Part shown: positions 7,615 through 14,898 of the stretch, in pieces
Layout of the letters: the number at the start of each line of letters is the position of its first letter
Numbering within the stretch: the first letter of the stretch is position 1
Source: JAGOTP01 sp964582475
Lineage (GTDB): Bacteria > Patescibacteriota > Patescibacteriia > 2-12-FULL-60-25
Assembly: GCA_964582475.1 (NCBI GenBank)
Contig: CAZOQS010000007.1
Span: 1 to 32,593, forward strand
Length of the DNA: 32,593 bases
Direction of reading: 5' to 3'
Position numbers and translations under genes: made by a program
The notes under the pieces: generated by a model
Database searches by the model: none
What the model saw: only the letters and a program-made list of their open reading frames with translations
Told to the model about the DNA's origin: nothing

Positions 7615-8706
7615 ATGGCCAAAGACTACTATTCCATTTTAGGTGTTGCGAAAGGTGCCTCGGACGACGAAATAAAGAAGGCCTATCGCAAACTCGCTCA
7701 CCAACATCACCCGGACAAGGGCGGTAAAGATGATACGCGCTTCAAGGAAATTAATGAGGCGTATCAAGTGTTGGGTGATCAGAAAAAGCGTCAAACCTAT
7801 GACCGCTTTGGTTCAGCCGCCTTTGACCAGGGTGGGGGCGGTGGAGCGGGCCCTGATATGGGCGGCTTTGGTGGATTTGATTTTAGTGGTTTTCAAGGCC
7901 AAGACCTGGGCGATCTCGGAGATGTTCTCGGAGAAATGTTTGGGTTTCGTTCAGGCGGTGGGGGAGGTCCTCGCCAAGCACGTGGAAAAGATATTGAAGT
8001 CGACGTGCGGATTGAATTCCGTGAATCAGCCTTTGGTGCGCGTCGTACGGTGAAGTTATACAAGCCTTCTGTTTGTCATGAATGTAAGGGTGAAGGCCAT
8101 CCAGCTTCCGCCAAATCAGAAAAATGTAAAGATTGTAACGGGCAAGGCCAGGTGCGTCAGGCGCAGCGCACGATGTTCGGAACGATCCAAACGGCAGCAA
8201 CGTGTCCGAAGTGTGTCGGCCGTGGTCAGACGTGGAGTGAGGATTGTAAAGTCTGTCGTGGAGCCGGTATCGAGCGGCGCGAACAGCAGATGCAGATTGA
8301 TATCCCCGCCGGAATTGCCTCAGGTGAAATTCTGAAAGTCGCGGGTGAAGGGGAGGCGATGTCGCACGGAGGGCGTCCCGGAGATTTGTATGTTCGGATT
8401 CAGGTGCAGGAAGATCCGCGTTTCCAACGTGAAGGAAACGATGTGCACGCACGGCAAGAAGTTCCGTATACCCTCCTCACGCTCGGAGGTGAGATTGAGG
8501 TGGAGACGCTGCAAGGAAAAACAACGCTCAAGATTCCTGAGGGGACACAGCCGGGAACTCAGTTCACTCTGCGCAATCAAGGAATCCCATTCCTCCGCTC
8601 GTCCGGAAAAGGCAGTCACATCATTCACGTCTTCCCGCGCGTTCCTACAAAACTTACGCGTGAACAGCGCGATGTTCTACAGACCTTAAAAGAAGCGGAC
8701 CTGTAA
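7615..8706 (+). CDS. dnaJ: Chaperone DnaJ (Hsp40)
   Basis: A 363-residue type I J-protein that stimulates DnaK ATPase and delivers substrates. The J domain (1-70) has the HPD motif in HQHHPDKGG. A Gly/Phe-rich linker (GGGGGAGPDMGGFGGFDFSGF) follows. Four zinc-binding CxxCxGxG repeats are visible: CHECKGEG, CKDCNGQG, CPKCVGRG and CKVCRGAG. The C-terminal substrate-binding domains follow. Full length, so a complete DnaK-DnaJ-GrpE set is encoded here. It lies 11 nt after the DUF3467 gene; there is no Shine-Dalgarno site (CATTCTC before the ATG). Confidence 0.98.
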   Translation: MAKDYYSILGVAKGASDDEIKKAYRKLAHQHHPDKGGKDDTRFKEINEAYQVLGDQKKRQTYDRFGSAAFDQGGGGGAGPDMGGFGGFDFSGFQGQDLGDLGDVLGEMFGFRSGGGGGPRQARGKDIEVDVRIEFRESAFGARRTVKLYKPSVCHECKGEGHPASAKSEKCKDCNGQGQVRQAQRTMFGTIQTAATCPKCVGRGQTWSEDCKVCRGAGIERREQQMQIDIPAGIASGEILKVAGEGEAMSHGGRPGDLYVRIQVQEDPRFQREGNDVHARQEVPYTLLTLGGEIEVETLQGKTTLKIPEGTQPGTQFTLRNQGIPFLRSSGKGSHIIHVFPRVPTKLTREQRDVLQTLKEADL

Positions 8707-8712
8707 CCCTAT

Positions 8713-9231
8713 ATGCTCCCTTTTACACATTCAGACCGATCGAGCGCCTATGATTTTAACTTCTATCAAATATTGGCGACTCGTTTTGGAAAGAGCGAAG
8801 TAGCGGAGCCGGGAACAGAGAAAGGGAATCAGGTGGTAGAAGAGCTGCGAGCTATGCATGACTCGGCAGAGTATCTTCTATTTGCTCAATCTTTTTTCGC
8901 CATGGTGCAAAGCGCCTGCGCAAATGCAAAGGCGGAAATGCAAGCTTCAGGTCCTGATGCGGTGATTCACCGTATGCCGGCACTGATTAGTTTAGTGAAT
9001 TCCGTTGGCTATCTAAGAGGGCAGGATGGATTTTTTCTCGATGATCGACCAAAACCGGCGTCAGATATCCAGAGACATCTCTACAAGATGGAAGATGAGG
9101 CAGAGAAGCAATTGAACGAACTCATCGAGTTGATTCTTGCTGCAGACGGGGTGAAAGAGCGATACAAAGAACGATTAACCAACTACTTTGTCCGCTCTCG
9201 TTCGGGAGAGAAGCCGACGACTCTTTGGTAG
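8713..9231 (+). CDS. Hypothetical protein downstream of dnaJ
   Basis: A 172-residue protein I do not recognise. It looks soluble and mostly helical, with long stretches such as EKGNQVVEELRAMHDSAEYL and MEDEAEKQLNELIELILAADGVKERYKERL, and no signal or membrane segment. It begins 6 nt after dnaJ, so it is probably the last gene of the chaperone unit. Composition and start context (CCCTAT before the ATG) match the host genes. It is probably real, judging by length, position and codon use; function unknown. Confidence 0.75.
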   Translation: MLPFTHSDRSSAYDFNFYQILATRFGKSEVAEPGTEKGNQVVEELRAMHDSAEYLLFAQSFFAMVQSACANAKAEMQASGPDAVIHRMPALISLVNSVGYLRGQDGFFLDDRPKPASDIQRHLYKMEDEAEKQLNELIELILAADGVKERYKERLTNYFVRSRSGEKPTTLW

Positions 9232-9257
9232 TTGTAGTGAAAAAAGGAGTTTGCCCT

Positions 9258-9263
9258 TATACT
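9258..9263 (+). promoter_or_regulatory. -10 box 8 nt before a start codon
   Basis: TATACT lies 8 nt upstream of the ATG at 9272. A start point 6-8 nt past the -10 would fall on or next to the ATG, giving a leaderless mRNA. The -35 is weak (TTGTAG at 9232-9237, spacer 20). Confidence 0.5.
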
Positions 9264-9271
9264 AAAGAACG

Positions 9272-9814
9272 ATGTTCGCTCCTTTTTCGACCCCCTTTAT
9301 TCTTGGAGGGATACAGATCCCCGCAGACGCCCTGTTTTTAGTGGTCGCGGCGGCCTTGGGTTTTGCCTACGGCATCGTGATCGGACGAGACCGTGCGGTC
9401 ATTGTTCTGTTGTCGCTGTACGTTGCATTTTGCGTTGTCACGAACGCTCCCGCTATTTCATTGGTAAGTCAGGGGCTGGGGTTTGGGCGTGTGCCCGCGC
9501 TGCGTGTTGGCTGGTTCTTGGGTTTGTTTGTGATTCTTTTTCTTATTTTGTGGCGGTCTTCCGCCTTGAAGAATTTAGTCCGCGATCGTGGGCATTGGGT
9601 GCATGCTGGCATTTTTGGATTATTAGAAATCGGTTTTTTGACCAGTACGATCTTGTTCCTTCTTCCCGCCCCCTGGATTTCAAATCTCCCTCGACTGTTT
9701 CAGCACATCTTTTTGCATGATATTGCCCGTTCCGTCTGGTTTCTTGTCCCCATTGTTGGGTTGGCGACGCTGGGAAAGCCGTCTGGGGATACATTGGACT
9801 TGGACGAAGCGTAG
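9272..9814 (+). CDS. Small integral membrane protein
   Basis: A 180-residue protein with about five hydrophobic spans: near residues 19-37 (ALFLVVAAALGFAYGIVIG), 41-65, 81-95 (VGWFLGLFVILFLILW), 113-133 (IFGLLEIGFLTSTILFLLP) and 153-165. A short acidic tail follows. I cannot place it in a family with confidence; the topology resembles small CvpA-like or other uncharacterised membrane proteins. It has its own -10 box 8 nt upstream and is followed by the ECF sigma gene after 49 nt. Function unknown. Confidence 0.8.
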   Translation: MFAPFSTPFILGGIQIPADALFLVVAAALGFAYGIVIGRDRAVIVLLSLYVAFCVVTNAPAISLVSQGLGFGRVPALRVGWFLGLFVILFLILWRSSALKNLVRDRGHWVHAGIFGLLEIGFLTSTILFLLPAPWISNLPRLFQHIFLHDIARSVWFLVPIVGLATLGKPSGDTLDLDEA

Positions 9815-9827
9815 GGGATGTAACGAA

Positions 9828-9856
9828 TTGACGTGAAAACCTGTATCTAGTAGTGA
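9828..9856 (+). promoter_or_regulatory. Possible promoter of the sigma factor gene
   Basis: TTGACG (9828-9833), a 17-nt spacer and TAGTGA (9851-9856), then 7 nt to the ATG at 9864. The -35 is good but the -10 is a poor match. If used, the mRNA would again be leaderless or nearly so. Confidence 0.4.
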
Positions 9857-9863
9857 GAACAGC

Positions 9864-10361
9864 ATGGATCGACGGCACTTCGAAGCCTTCTATCATACGC
9901 ATGCCGATCATGTGTTCCGTTTTGTTTTGTACCGTGTGGCCCAAGATCGTGAGCGTGCCAAGGACCTGACCCAGGAAATCTTCCTTAAAGCCTACCAAGC
10001 CTTTGAGCGCTATGAGCCTGAACGTGGAGCCCGTGCCTGGATTTTCACTATCGCACGTAATCACGTCTATAACGCCTACGCTGCCCAGAAGGATACGACC
10101 TCGCTCGAAGACGCAGAAAATCACATCGCGATGCGCGTGGACTACCTCGATACACATCAAGCGAATGAGGATGAACGCGCATTGATCGCCGCTCTGGACC
10201 GCCTCCCTGAAGAAGAAGCAAATCTTCTTCGTCAAAAGTATCTGGAGGGGTGGAGCTTCGAAGAGCTGGCCAAGCCGCTCGGAAAAACAGCCGGCGCACT
10301 CCGTATCCAAGCCATGCGTTCCCTGAAACGTTTACAGACACTCCTGAAATACCCCTTCTAA
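9864..10361 (+). CDS. ECF-type RNA polymerase sigma factor
   Basis: A 165-residue ECF sigma factor. Region 2 covers about residues 8-75: HADHVFRFVLYRVAQDRERAKDLTQEIFLKAY (region 2.1-2.2), then ARAWIFTIARNHVYNAYAAQ (2.3-2.4). Region 4 covers about 110-160: LDRLPEEEANLLRQKYLEGWSFEELA, then a DNA-binding helix KTAGALRIQAMRSLKRLQ. It would redirect RNA polymerase to a small regulon. The next gene, 4 nt downstream, encodes a one-span DUF5667 membrane protein, which is the likely anti-sigma partner (inference from position). No Shine-Dalgarno site is seen. Confidence 0.93.
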   Translation: MDRRHFEAFYHTHADHVFRFVLYRVAQDRERAKDLTQEIFLKAYQAFERYEPERGARAWIFTIARNHVYNAYAAQKDTTSLEDAENHIAMRVDYLDTHQANEDERALIAALDRLPEEEANLLRQKYLEGWSFEELAKPLGKTAGALRIQAMRSLKRLQTLLKYPF

Positions 10362-10365
10362 TCCT

Positions 10366-11055
10366 ATGATCCGCCTCTGGCTCACCCTCCGCCGACTACG
10401 GCAACGAGCAACTCCCCGTTCAGACGAACGCGGAGCCATGGAGGCATACCTGCGCAAGAATGGCGCCTTCAGTGAAGAGCAGATGGTGTGGTCACATGGA
10501 CGTTCCTTCGCGATCGCTCTGGTCGTGGTTCTGATCGTCTCGGTCAGTGTGAGTTCGTATGCGTATGCATCGGACGCGGTTTTGCCAGATACTGTTCTAT
10601 ATCCTGTTCGTCAGGCACTTGAAGTGGTTCAGACGAAGCTCGCCGTGACCCCAGCTCAAAAAGAAAAAGTCCAAGAAAAGATCGTGGAGCGACGAGTGAA
10701 GGAAGTGAAGAAGCTGGAAGAGTTAAAGCGCCCTGTTCCAGTGAAGTTGAAGAAGCTCGTTGAAGAGCGTGTTGCGACAACGACGCAAGCGGTACGGATG
10801 ATCAAGCGCCAAGAGAAGATCCAAGCAGTAAGAAAAAAGGAGGAAAAGAAAGAGTCGCAAGCGGTACAGAAGAATGTGATTGAGCGTCTACAGGAACGAT
10901 TGCGCGTGCGCGAAACTGAACGTACGAATGCGAACGAGCAGAAAAAGGAGAAGCGACGCATACGCGAAGAGCGCCAAGAACAAGCACAGAGGGTATTAGA
11001 ACAGAAACGAGAAAAGCAAAAGCAAAAACGAGAAGAGCAGCGTGAGACACGTTGA
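10366..11055 (+). CDS. DUF5667-like membrane protein, putative anti-sigma factor
   Basis: A 229-residue protein. Residues 1-45 are basic and cytosolic, and one membrane span lies near 47-68 (SFAIALVVVLIVSVSVSSYAYA). DUF5667-type motif ASDAVLPDTVLYPVRQALEVVQTKLAV follows at about 68-94. The rest is a long, highly charged Lys/Glu/Arg-rich coiled coil to the end. The span placed between an N-terminal segment and an extracytoplasmic domain, and the 4-nt gap after the sigma gene, suggest an anti-sigma factor sensing the envelope. That role is inferred; the domain's function is not established. The final TGA overlaps the -35 box of the next gene's promoter. Confidence 0.8.
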   Translation: MIRLWLTLRRLRQRATPRSDERGAMEAYLRKNGAFSEEQMVWSHGRSFAIALVVVLIVSVSVSSYAYASDAVLPDTVLYPVRQALEVVQTKLAVTPAQKEKVQEKIVERRVKEVKKLEELKRPVPVKLKKLVEERVATTTQAVRMIKRQEKIQAVRKKEEKKESQAVQKNVIERLQERLRVRETERTNANEQKKEKRRIREERQEQAQRVLEQKREKQKQKREEQRETR

Positions 11056-11080
11056 CATTTTATTTAAATACATGTAAGGA
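11052..11080 (+). promoter_or_regulatory. Promoter of Nudix gene 1
   Basis: TTGACA (11052-11057), a 17-nt AT-rich spacer and TAAGGA (11075-11080). The -35 box overlaps the stop codon of the preceding gene. Downstream, GGGCA/TGCCC (11098-11110) forms a small hairpin in the leader before the ribosome site. Confidence 0.65.
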
Positions 11081-11127
11081 AGAGACGCGCGAACCCGGGC
11101 AGAGTGCCCATCGTCAAAGGAGAAGTC

Positions 11128-11886
11128 GTGTCGAAGAAGCCCAAAAAGCCTGTAGAACCGAATCCGTATGTCCTGCTCACTCCGCCCCTCATCGAGCGGA
11201 TCAAGATCGGGTGGCAGGAGTTCCCCGGTCTGCCGCAGACCAGGATGAACCGGAAGGGCTGGGGAATTCTCTGGCTCGCCGTCCTGCGCGGAAAGAGCGG
11301 CTACGACCGTCCGCAGTTCCTCGAAGGTCCGTGCGTGGTGGTGGTCATCAGGGGCAGGGGCGGCCGCATCGCCTTCGTGAAGACGGCGCGAACGCACCGT
11401 CCGCGCCTGGTCGAGGCGCTCTTCCCGCCCAACGGAGAGGGCTACATCGGGCGGCTGGTGGATGGCAAGCTCTTCGAGAAGCTCATCGCCGGCCCCGTGT
11501 CGGAATCGATCGAGCTGCCGGCGGGCATCGTCGACTCTGGCGACTTCGACGTCGACAAGGGGGTCGAACACATCGCTCAGCGCTATCGCGCCGCCATCAA
11601 GCGGGCCGCGAAGCGCGAGGCAGAGGAAGAGACCGGGCTCAAGGTGAAGATTGTGAGGACCTTCGTGGACTTCACCAATCCCAACCCCGCCTGGTTCCTT
11701 CACCCGCACAGCGTCGCCATCGCCGAGCTCGTCAGCGCTGGTAAGCAGCAGCTCGAGGAGATGGAGGGAGCGAAGAAACTCGTCTGGTACAGGCCGAAGG
11801 AGATCCGCCGCCTGATCAAGCGTGGCGAGATCTTCGACAGCCGCGTCATCCACGCCCTCACGCTGGCTGGAGTCAGGCTGAACTAG
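11128..11886 (+). CDS. GC-rich orphan gene 2: divergent Nudix hydrolase
   Basis: A 252-residue Nudix-family protein, hydrolysing some nucleoside diphosphate linked to X. REAEEETGL at residues 163-171 fits the second half of the Nudix box, with the two catalytic-type glutamates. The first half, ELPAGIVD (129-136), is separated from it by about 16 more residues than the GX5EX7REUXEEXGU consensus, so the box is interrupted by an expanded loop or helix. I chose GTG 11128: it follows AAAGGAGA by 5-6 nt; an in-frame GTG at 11104 lacks a ribosome site. The protein is a clear paralogue of the next gene (shared GRIAFV, RTHR, IFDSR and HAL.LAGV near the end). Composition is much more GC-rich than the flanking host genes. 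Substrate unknown. Confidence 0.85.
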   Translation: MSKKPKKPVEPNPYVLLTPPLIERIKIGWQEFPGLPQTRMNRKGWGILWLAVLRGKSGYDRPQFLEGPCVVVVIRGRGGRIAFVKTARTHRPRLVEALFPPNGEGYIGRLVDGKLFEKLIAGPVSESIELPAGIVDSGDFDVDKGVEHIAQRYRAAIKRAAKREAEEETGLKVKIVRTFVDFTNPNPAWFLHPHSVAIAELVSAGKQQLEEMEGAKKLVWYRPKEIRRLIKRGEIFDSRVIHALTLAGVRLN

Positions 11887-11906
11887 ACCTGACGAACGTT
11901 CCTGTC

Positions 11907-12018
11907 AAAGGAGGATGAGGTGTCGATGCTGCTCCGCGTCGACGCCGTCTGTCCCGAAGCCTTTTCTCCGAAAGAAGAGAATTCAGGACAGATTGACGCT
12001 TTTTTCTATCTCCCCTAA
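11907..12018 (+). other. Ribosome site plus 32-codon reading frame after Nudix gene 1
   Basis: AAAGGAGG (11907-11914) is followed 5 nt later by GTG (11920) and a 32-codon frame ending TAA at 12016-12018, encoding a peptide starting VSMLLRVDAVCPE. The frame runs through the 3' hairpin and the next promoter. After Nudix gene 2 the same arrangement recurs at 12811-12860 (AGGAGG, 5 nt, GTA, then VSTLLASDATCPE), but with GTA instead of GTG and no nearby stop. It may be a leader or tail peptide, a remnant of a duplicated gene start, or simply conserved RNA. Confidence 0.4.
11949..11991 (+). terminator. 3' hairpin after Nudix gene 1
   Basis: CTGTCC (11949-11954) pairs with GGACAG (11986-11991); GAA pairs with TTC inside, then TTCTC with GAGAA. 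A T6 run begins about 9 nt after the stem. The outer stem CTGTCC-GAA/TTC-GGACAG recurs exactly after Nudix gene 2, including the same C/A mismatch. Confidence 0.6.
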
Positions 12019-12021
12019 GCT
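11993..12021 (+). promoter_or_regulatory. Promoter of Nudix gene 2
   Basis: TTGACG (11993-11998), a 17-nt spacer and TAAGCT (12016-12021), placed immediately after the preceding hairpin. The leader then forms a hairpin from GCCAGT and ACTGGC (about 12025-12051) before GGAGG. Confidence 0.65.
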
Positions 12022-12069
12022 CGCGCCAGTCCTGTGCGTGGTGCACTGGCAGGCTGGAGGTTTTTCTCG

Positions 12070-12786
12070 ATGGACGTTTTGCCGATCATTTTTGCACTTC
12101 TCATGGCTGCGCCCCAGGTCCCCGTGGGCTGGGAGCTGATCCCGGGTCTCCGGGAGTCTCGCTCCAACCCCCGCGGCTGGGCCCTGATCTGGATCGCGGT
12201 CCTTCAGGGACGGGGCTACGAACAGCCGAACATCGTCGAGGCGCCCGGCGCCATGGTTGTGACGCGCGATGCGCAGGGTCGCATCGCGTTCGTCGATCAG
12301 CACCGGACCCACCGCTCGCGTCTCGCGGAGGCGCTCTCGGGGCGAGGTGGGCTGGGCTACACGGCTCTGCTCACCCTCGACGCCCTCTGGGGTAGGCTCA
12401 TGGACAGCCACCCCGGTACGGTCTCGCGGGAGCTGCCCGGCGGTCTGGTCGACGCGAAGGACATCACCAAGGTCGGGCAGGACTACGAGGAGCTCATCCG
12501 GCGCATCGGGGAGCGCGAGGCGAGCGAGGAGTCCGGGCTGCGGATCAAGATCATCAAGGTCTTCATCGACATCATGAACGCCAACCCGGTGTTCTTCCTC
12601 CACGGCCAGTCGGTGGTCGTCGCCGAGCTCGAGTCGCGCGGCAAGGCGACGCCGGACGCCGAGGAGGCGATCAAGGGGCGCTGCTGGCGCACCCCTGAGG
12701 AGATCCGCGAGGACATCCGCACGGGCGTGATCTTCGACTCGCGCACGGTCCACGCCCTCGTGCTCGCCGGGGTCCAGGTGAACTAA
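12070..12786 (+). CDS. GC-rich orphan gene 3: divergent Nudix hydrolase (paralogue)
   Basis: A 238-residue Nudix-type protein. REASEESGL at residues 149-157 is the Nudix-box core, and LPGGLVD at 122-128 is its first half; the gap between G125 and R149 is 24 residues instead of 14, so the box is expanded but less than in the neighbour. I chose ATG 12070, 9 nt after GGAGG, over an upstream in-frame GTG at 12034 that lies within the leader hairpin. The first 18 residues are hydrophobic (VLPIIFALLMAA), a possible signal-like segment absent from the paralogue. The C-terminus ends IFDSRTVHALVLAGVQVN, nearly matching gene 2. The pair looks like a tandem duplication that has diverged widely. Substrate unknown. 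Confidence 0.85.
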   Translation: MDVLPIIFALLMAAPQVPVGWELIPGLRESRSNPRGWALIWIAVLQGRGYEQPNIVEAPGAMVVTRDAQGRIAFVDQHRTHRSRLAEALSGRGGLGYTALLTLDALWGRLMDSHPGTVSRELPGGLVDAKDITKVGQDYEELIRRIGEREASEESGLRIKIIKVFIDIMNANPVFFLHGQSVVVAELESRGKATPDAEEAIKGRCWRTPEEIREDIRTGVIFDSRTVHALVLAGVQVN

Positions 12787-12850
12787 GTCTCGAGCCAACG
12801 TTCCTTCCCTAGGAGGACAAGGTATCTACGCTTCTCGCGTCAGATGCCAC

Positions 12851-12889
12851 CTGTCCCGAAGTTTCTTCTCAGAAGAATCTTCAGGACAG
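12851..12889 (+). terminator. 3' hairpin after Nudix gene 2
   Basis: CTGTCC (12851-12856) pairs with GGACAG (12884-12889), then GAAG with CTTC and TTCTTCT with AGAAGAA, with a 1-nt bulge or mismatch and a tight loop. It is followed by GTCACTTTTGCC, a weak T run. The stem base repeats that at 11949-11991 but the upper stem is different in sequence yet still paired. Confidence 0.6.
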
Positions 12890-12901
12890 TACACGTCACT
12901 T

Positions 12902-12930
12902 TTGCCTAAGCCAGCATCATCCGCTACGCT
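12902..12930 (+). promoter_or_regulatory. Probable cysS promoter, -10 box 6 nt before ATG
   Basis: TTGCCT (12902-12907), a 17-nt spacer and TACGCT (12925-12930), then only TCGGGC before the ATG at 12937. The spacing predicts a leaderless cysS mRNA. Confidence 0.5.
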
Positions 12931-12936
12931 TCGGGC

Positions 12937-14328
12937 ATGTTGCATCTCTGGAATACCCTTCATCGCAAGCTGGAGCCATTTACGCCGATCGAATCGGGAA
13001 CGGCGAGTCTTTATACCTGCGGACCAACCGTGTATGACCGTGTGCATATCGGAAATCTTCGCGCGTTTACGTTCGAGGATGTTTTGCAGCGTGTTTTGAT
13101 ACTGGAGGGGTACAGCGTAAAGCGTGTCATGAACATTACGGATGTTGGACACTTGGTGGGTGATACGGATGATGGAGCAGATAAAATGCAGCAACGCGCC
13201 ACCAAGATCGGAAAGACAGCTTGGGAGATTGCACGTGAATACGAAACGTCCTTCCGTGAAGATATCCAAGCACTTCATATTCTGACGCCCGAGTTCCTCC
13301 CACGTGCCACCGATCATATTCAGGAGCAAATTGAACTGGTACAGCTTTTGGAAGCGAAGGGGTTTACCTATCGTACGAGTGATGGCATCTATTTTGATAC
13401 TGCAAAACTCCCCGCGTACGGAAAACTGAGTGGGCAGAAGTTAGAAGAGAAAGAGGCGGGTGCGCGTGTAGAGGTGAATCAAGAAAAACGAAATGGAACC
13501 GACTTCGCGCTTTGGAAGTTTTCCCCAGTCGGTGAGAAGCGCGATATGGAGTGGGAGAGTCCGTGGGGGATCGGATTTCCAGGTTGGCATCTCGAGTGTT
13601 CCGCGATGGCGGTGAAATACCTTGGTCAGCCATTTGATATTCACTGCGGAGGCGTCGACCATATTGCGGTTCACCATGAAAATGAAATCGCTCAGTCGGA
13701 GGCCGCTTTTGAGAAACCGTTAGCAAACTACTGGCTCCATAACGAATTTATTACCGTTGATGGGCAGAAGATGTCAAAATCGTTGGGAAATGGCTACACA
13801 TTAAAGGATATTCAGGAGCATGGTCTTGATCCGATCGCGTTCCGCTACTTCTGTTTAGGGGCGCACTATCGCTCGAAGCTGAACTTCACCTGGGAGGCGC
13901 TTCAAGCGGGACAAAATGCGCTTCAGAAGATCCAACGCTGGGTGATGGATTACAAAAAACAGACAACGCGAACGGAGGGGGCGGCTGACGAAGCGACGCT
14001 GGCAGATTTCCTGGCAGCGCTTCAGGAGGACTTGAATACCTCAAAAACACTCGCTCTGGTGCACGGACTTCTGAGCGGATCGACGCTGTCGCCTGACGTC
14101 GTCTACGCAACTCTCGTAAAGATGGATGAGGTCTTAGGTTTGGGTATTGCGAATTGGGAGGCGAAGGAAGAAGTGATCCCTGCCGAAATTCAAGCGCTCT
14201 TCGAAGCGCGCCAAGCAGCCCGAGCAGCCAAGCAATGGGCAGAATCCGATCGTCTCCGTGACGAGCTGAAGGCACAAGGCTGGCTAGTTGAGGATAATGT
14301 GGGGGGTGGGAGTCTACGAAAGGCGTAG
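12937..14328 (+). CDS. cysS: Cysteinyl-tRNA synthetase
   Basis: A 463-residue class I aminoacyl-tRNA synthetase that charges tRNA-Cys. The catalytic zinc site begins with C28 in TCGPTVYD and continues with HLECSAM and HHENEIAQSE. The HIGN ATP motif is at 37-40 and KMSKS at 278-282. The C-terminal helical domain (DLNTSKTLALVHGL, then RQAARAAKQWAESDRLRDEL) is present, and length is normal. No Shine-Dalgarno site is seen; a -10-like box lies 6 nt before the ATG. It directly follows the GC-rich Nudix pair but has host-like codon use. Confidence 0.98.
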   Translation: MLHLWNTLHRKLEPFTPIESGTASLYTCGPTVYDRVHIGNLRAFTFEDVLQRVLILEGYSVKRVMNITDVGHLVGDTDDGADKMQQRATKIGKTAWEIAREYETSFREDIQALHILTPEFLPRATDHIQEQIELVQLLEAKGFTYRTSDGIYFDTAKLPAYGKLSGQKLEEKEAGARVEVNQEKRNGTDFALWKFSPVGEKRDMEWESPWGIGFPGWHLECSAMAVKYLGQPFDIHCGGVDHIAVHHENEIAQSEAAFEKPLANYWLHNEFITVDGQKMSKSLGNGYTLKDIQEHGLDPIAFRYFCLGAHYRSKLNFTWEALQAGQNALQKIQRWVMDYKKQTTRTEGAADEATLADFLAALQEDLNTSKTLALVHGLLSGSTLSPDVVYATLVKMDEVLGLGIANWEAKEEVIPAEIQALFEARQAARAAKQWAESDRLRDELKAQGWLVEDNVGGGSLRKA

Positions 14329-14337
14329 AGGCTGTGG

Positions 14338-14343
14338 TATCCT
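14338..14343 (+). promoter_or_regulatory. -10 box 6 nt before a start codon
   Basis: TATCCT in the context TGTGGTATCCT lies 6 nt before ATG 14350. The GGTATNNT sequence directly before an ATG recurs at 28498 and 29657. The upstream -35 is weak, so this may be an extended -10-type promoter giving a leaderless transcript. Confidence 0.45.
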
Positions 14344-14349
14344 GTGGCC

Positions 14350-14892
14350 ATGGACAGTGGCTTTTTATCTTCCTCCGAGGCGCCAAAAGCGCCCGAGCAG
14401 CAACCGGTCGCAGCTCCGCCCGAGCTCGCGCCGAGCGTTCCTTCTGCTCCTGTAGAGCAAGCTGGCTTCACCGAAGCGAGACTTGAGTCTGAGACGGTGC
14501 AGACGCAGCAAGTAGCTGAAATTACGGCCCACGAGCCTCCAGCCGAGGCCCAACTTGCGGCGACCCCGGTCGCTCCGGCGATTGCTATTCCGCCAGACCA
14601 AGTGGCACAAGATGTACAAAAGATTTTGGAGGACAATCTCGAAGAGGCGATTGTGACGATGCCGGAAGAGGCGAAGCAGCGCTTCTTGCAGAAAGGAAAA
14701 GAGATTGGATCGATCGTGGCTGATATGGTGCGACGTTACAAAGTGGAAGTGAAGCGCGTCCTCAGTCTGCTCAAAGATTGGCTTACGACGATTCCGGGAG
14801 TCAGTCGGTTTTTTCTTGAACAAGAAGCGAAGATCAAGACAGAGCGCATCCTTGAACTTGAGCATCTGCGCCACGAAGCAGTTCCCGCCTAA
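14350..14892 (+). CDS. Hypothetical protein upstream of the conjugation-type ATPase
   Basis: A 180-residue protein I do not recognise. The N-terminal 80 residues are low-complexity and rich in Pro, Ala, Glu and Gln. From about residue 82 there is a helical region (QVAQDVQKILEDNLEEAI, then RFLQKGKEIGSIVADMVRRYKVEVKRVLSLLKDWL) ending in a charged helix. There is no clear membrane span. It precedes the large ATPase by 6 nt, so the two are probably translated together and may interact (inference). ATG 14350 was preferred to the in-frame GTG at 14344 because of the -10 spacing. Confidence 0.75.
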   Translation: MDSGFLSSSEAPKAPEQQPVAAPPELAPSVPSAPVEQAGFTEARLESETVQTQQVAEITAHEPPAEAQLAATPVAPAIAIPPDQVAQDVQKILEDNLEEAIVTMPEEAKQRFLQKGKEIGSIVADMVRRYKVEVKRVLSLLKDWLTTIPGVSRFFLEQEAKIKTERILELEHLRHEAVPA

Positions 14893-14898
14893 TAGATC

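Noticed and set aside
10996..12798. Minus-strand frames of 285 and 271 codons opposite the Nudix genes
   Set aside because: Same cause. The plus-strand frames contain recognisable Nudix boxes and SD sites; the antisense frames match nothing.
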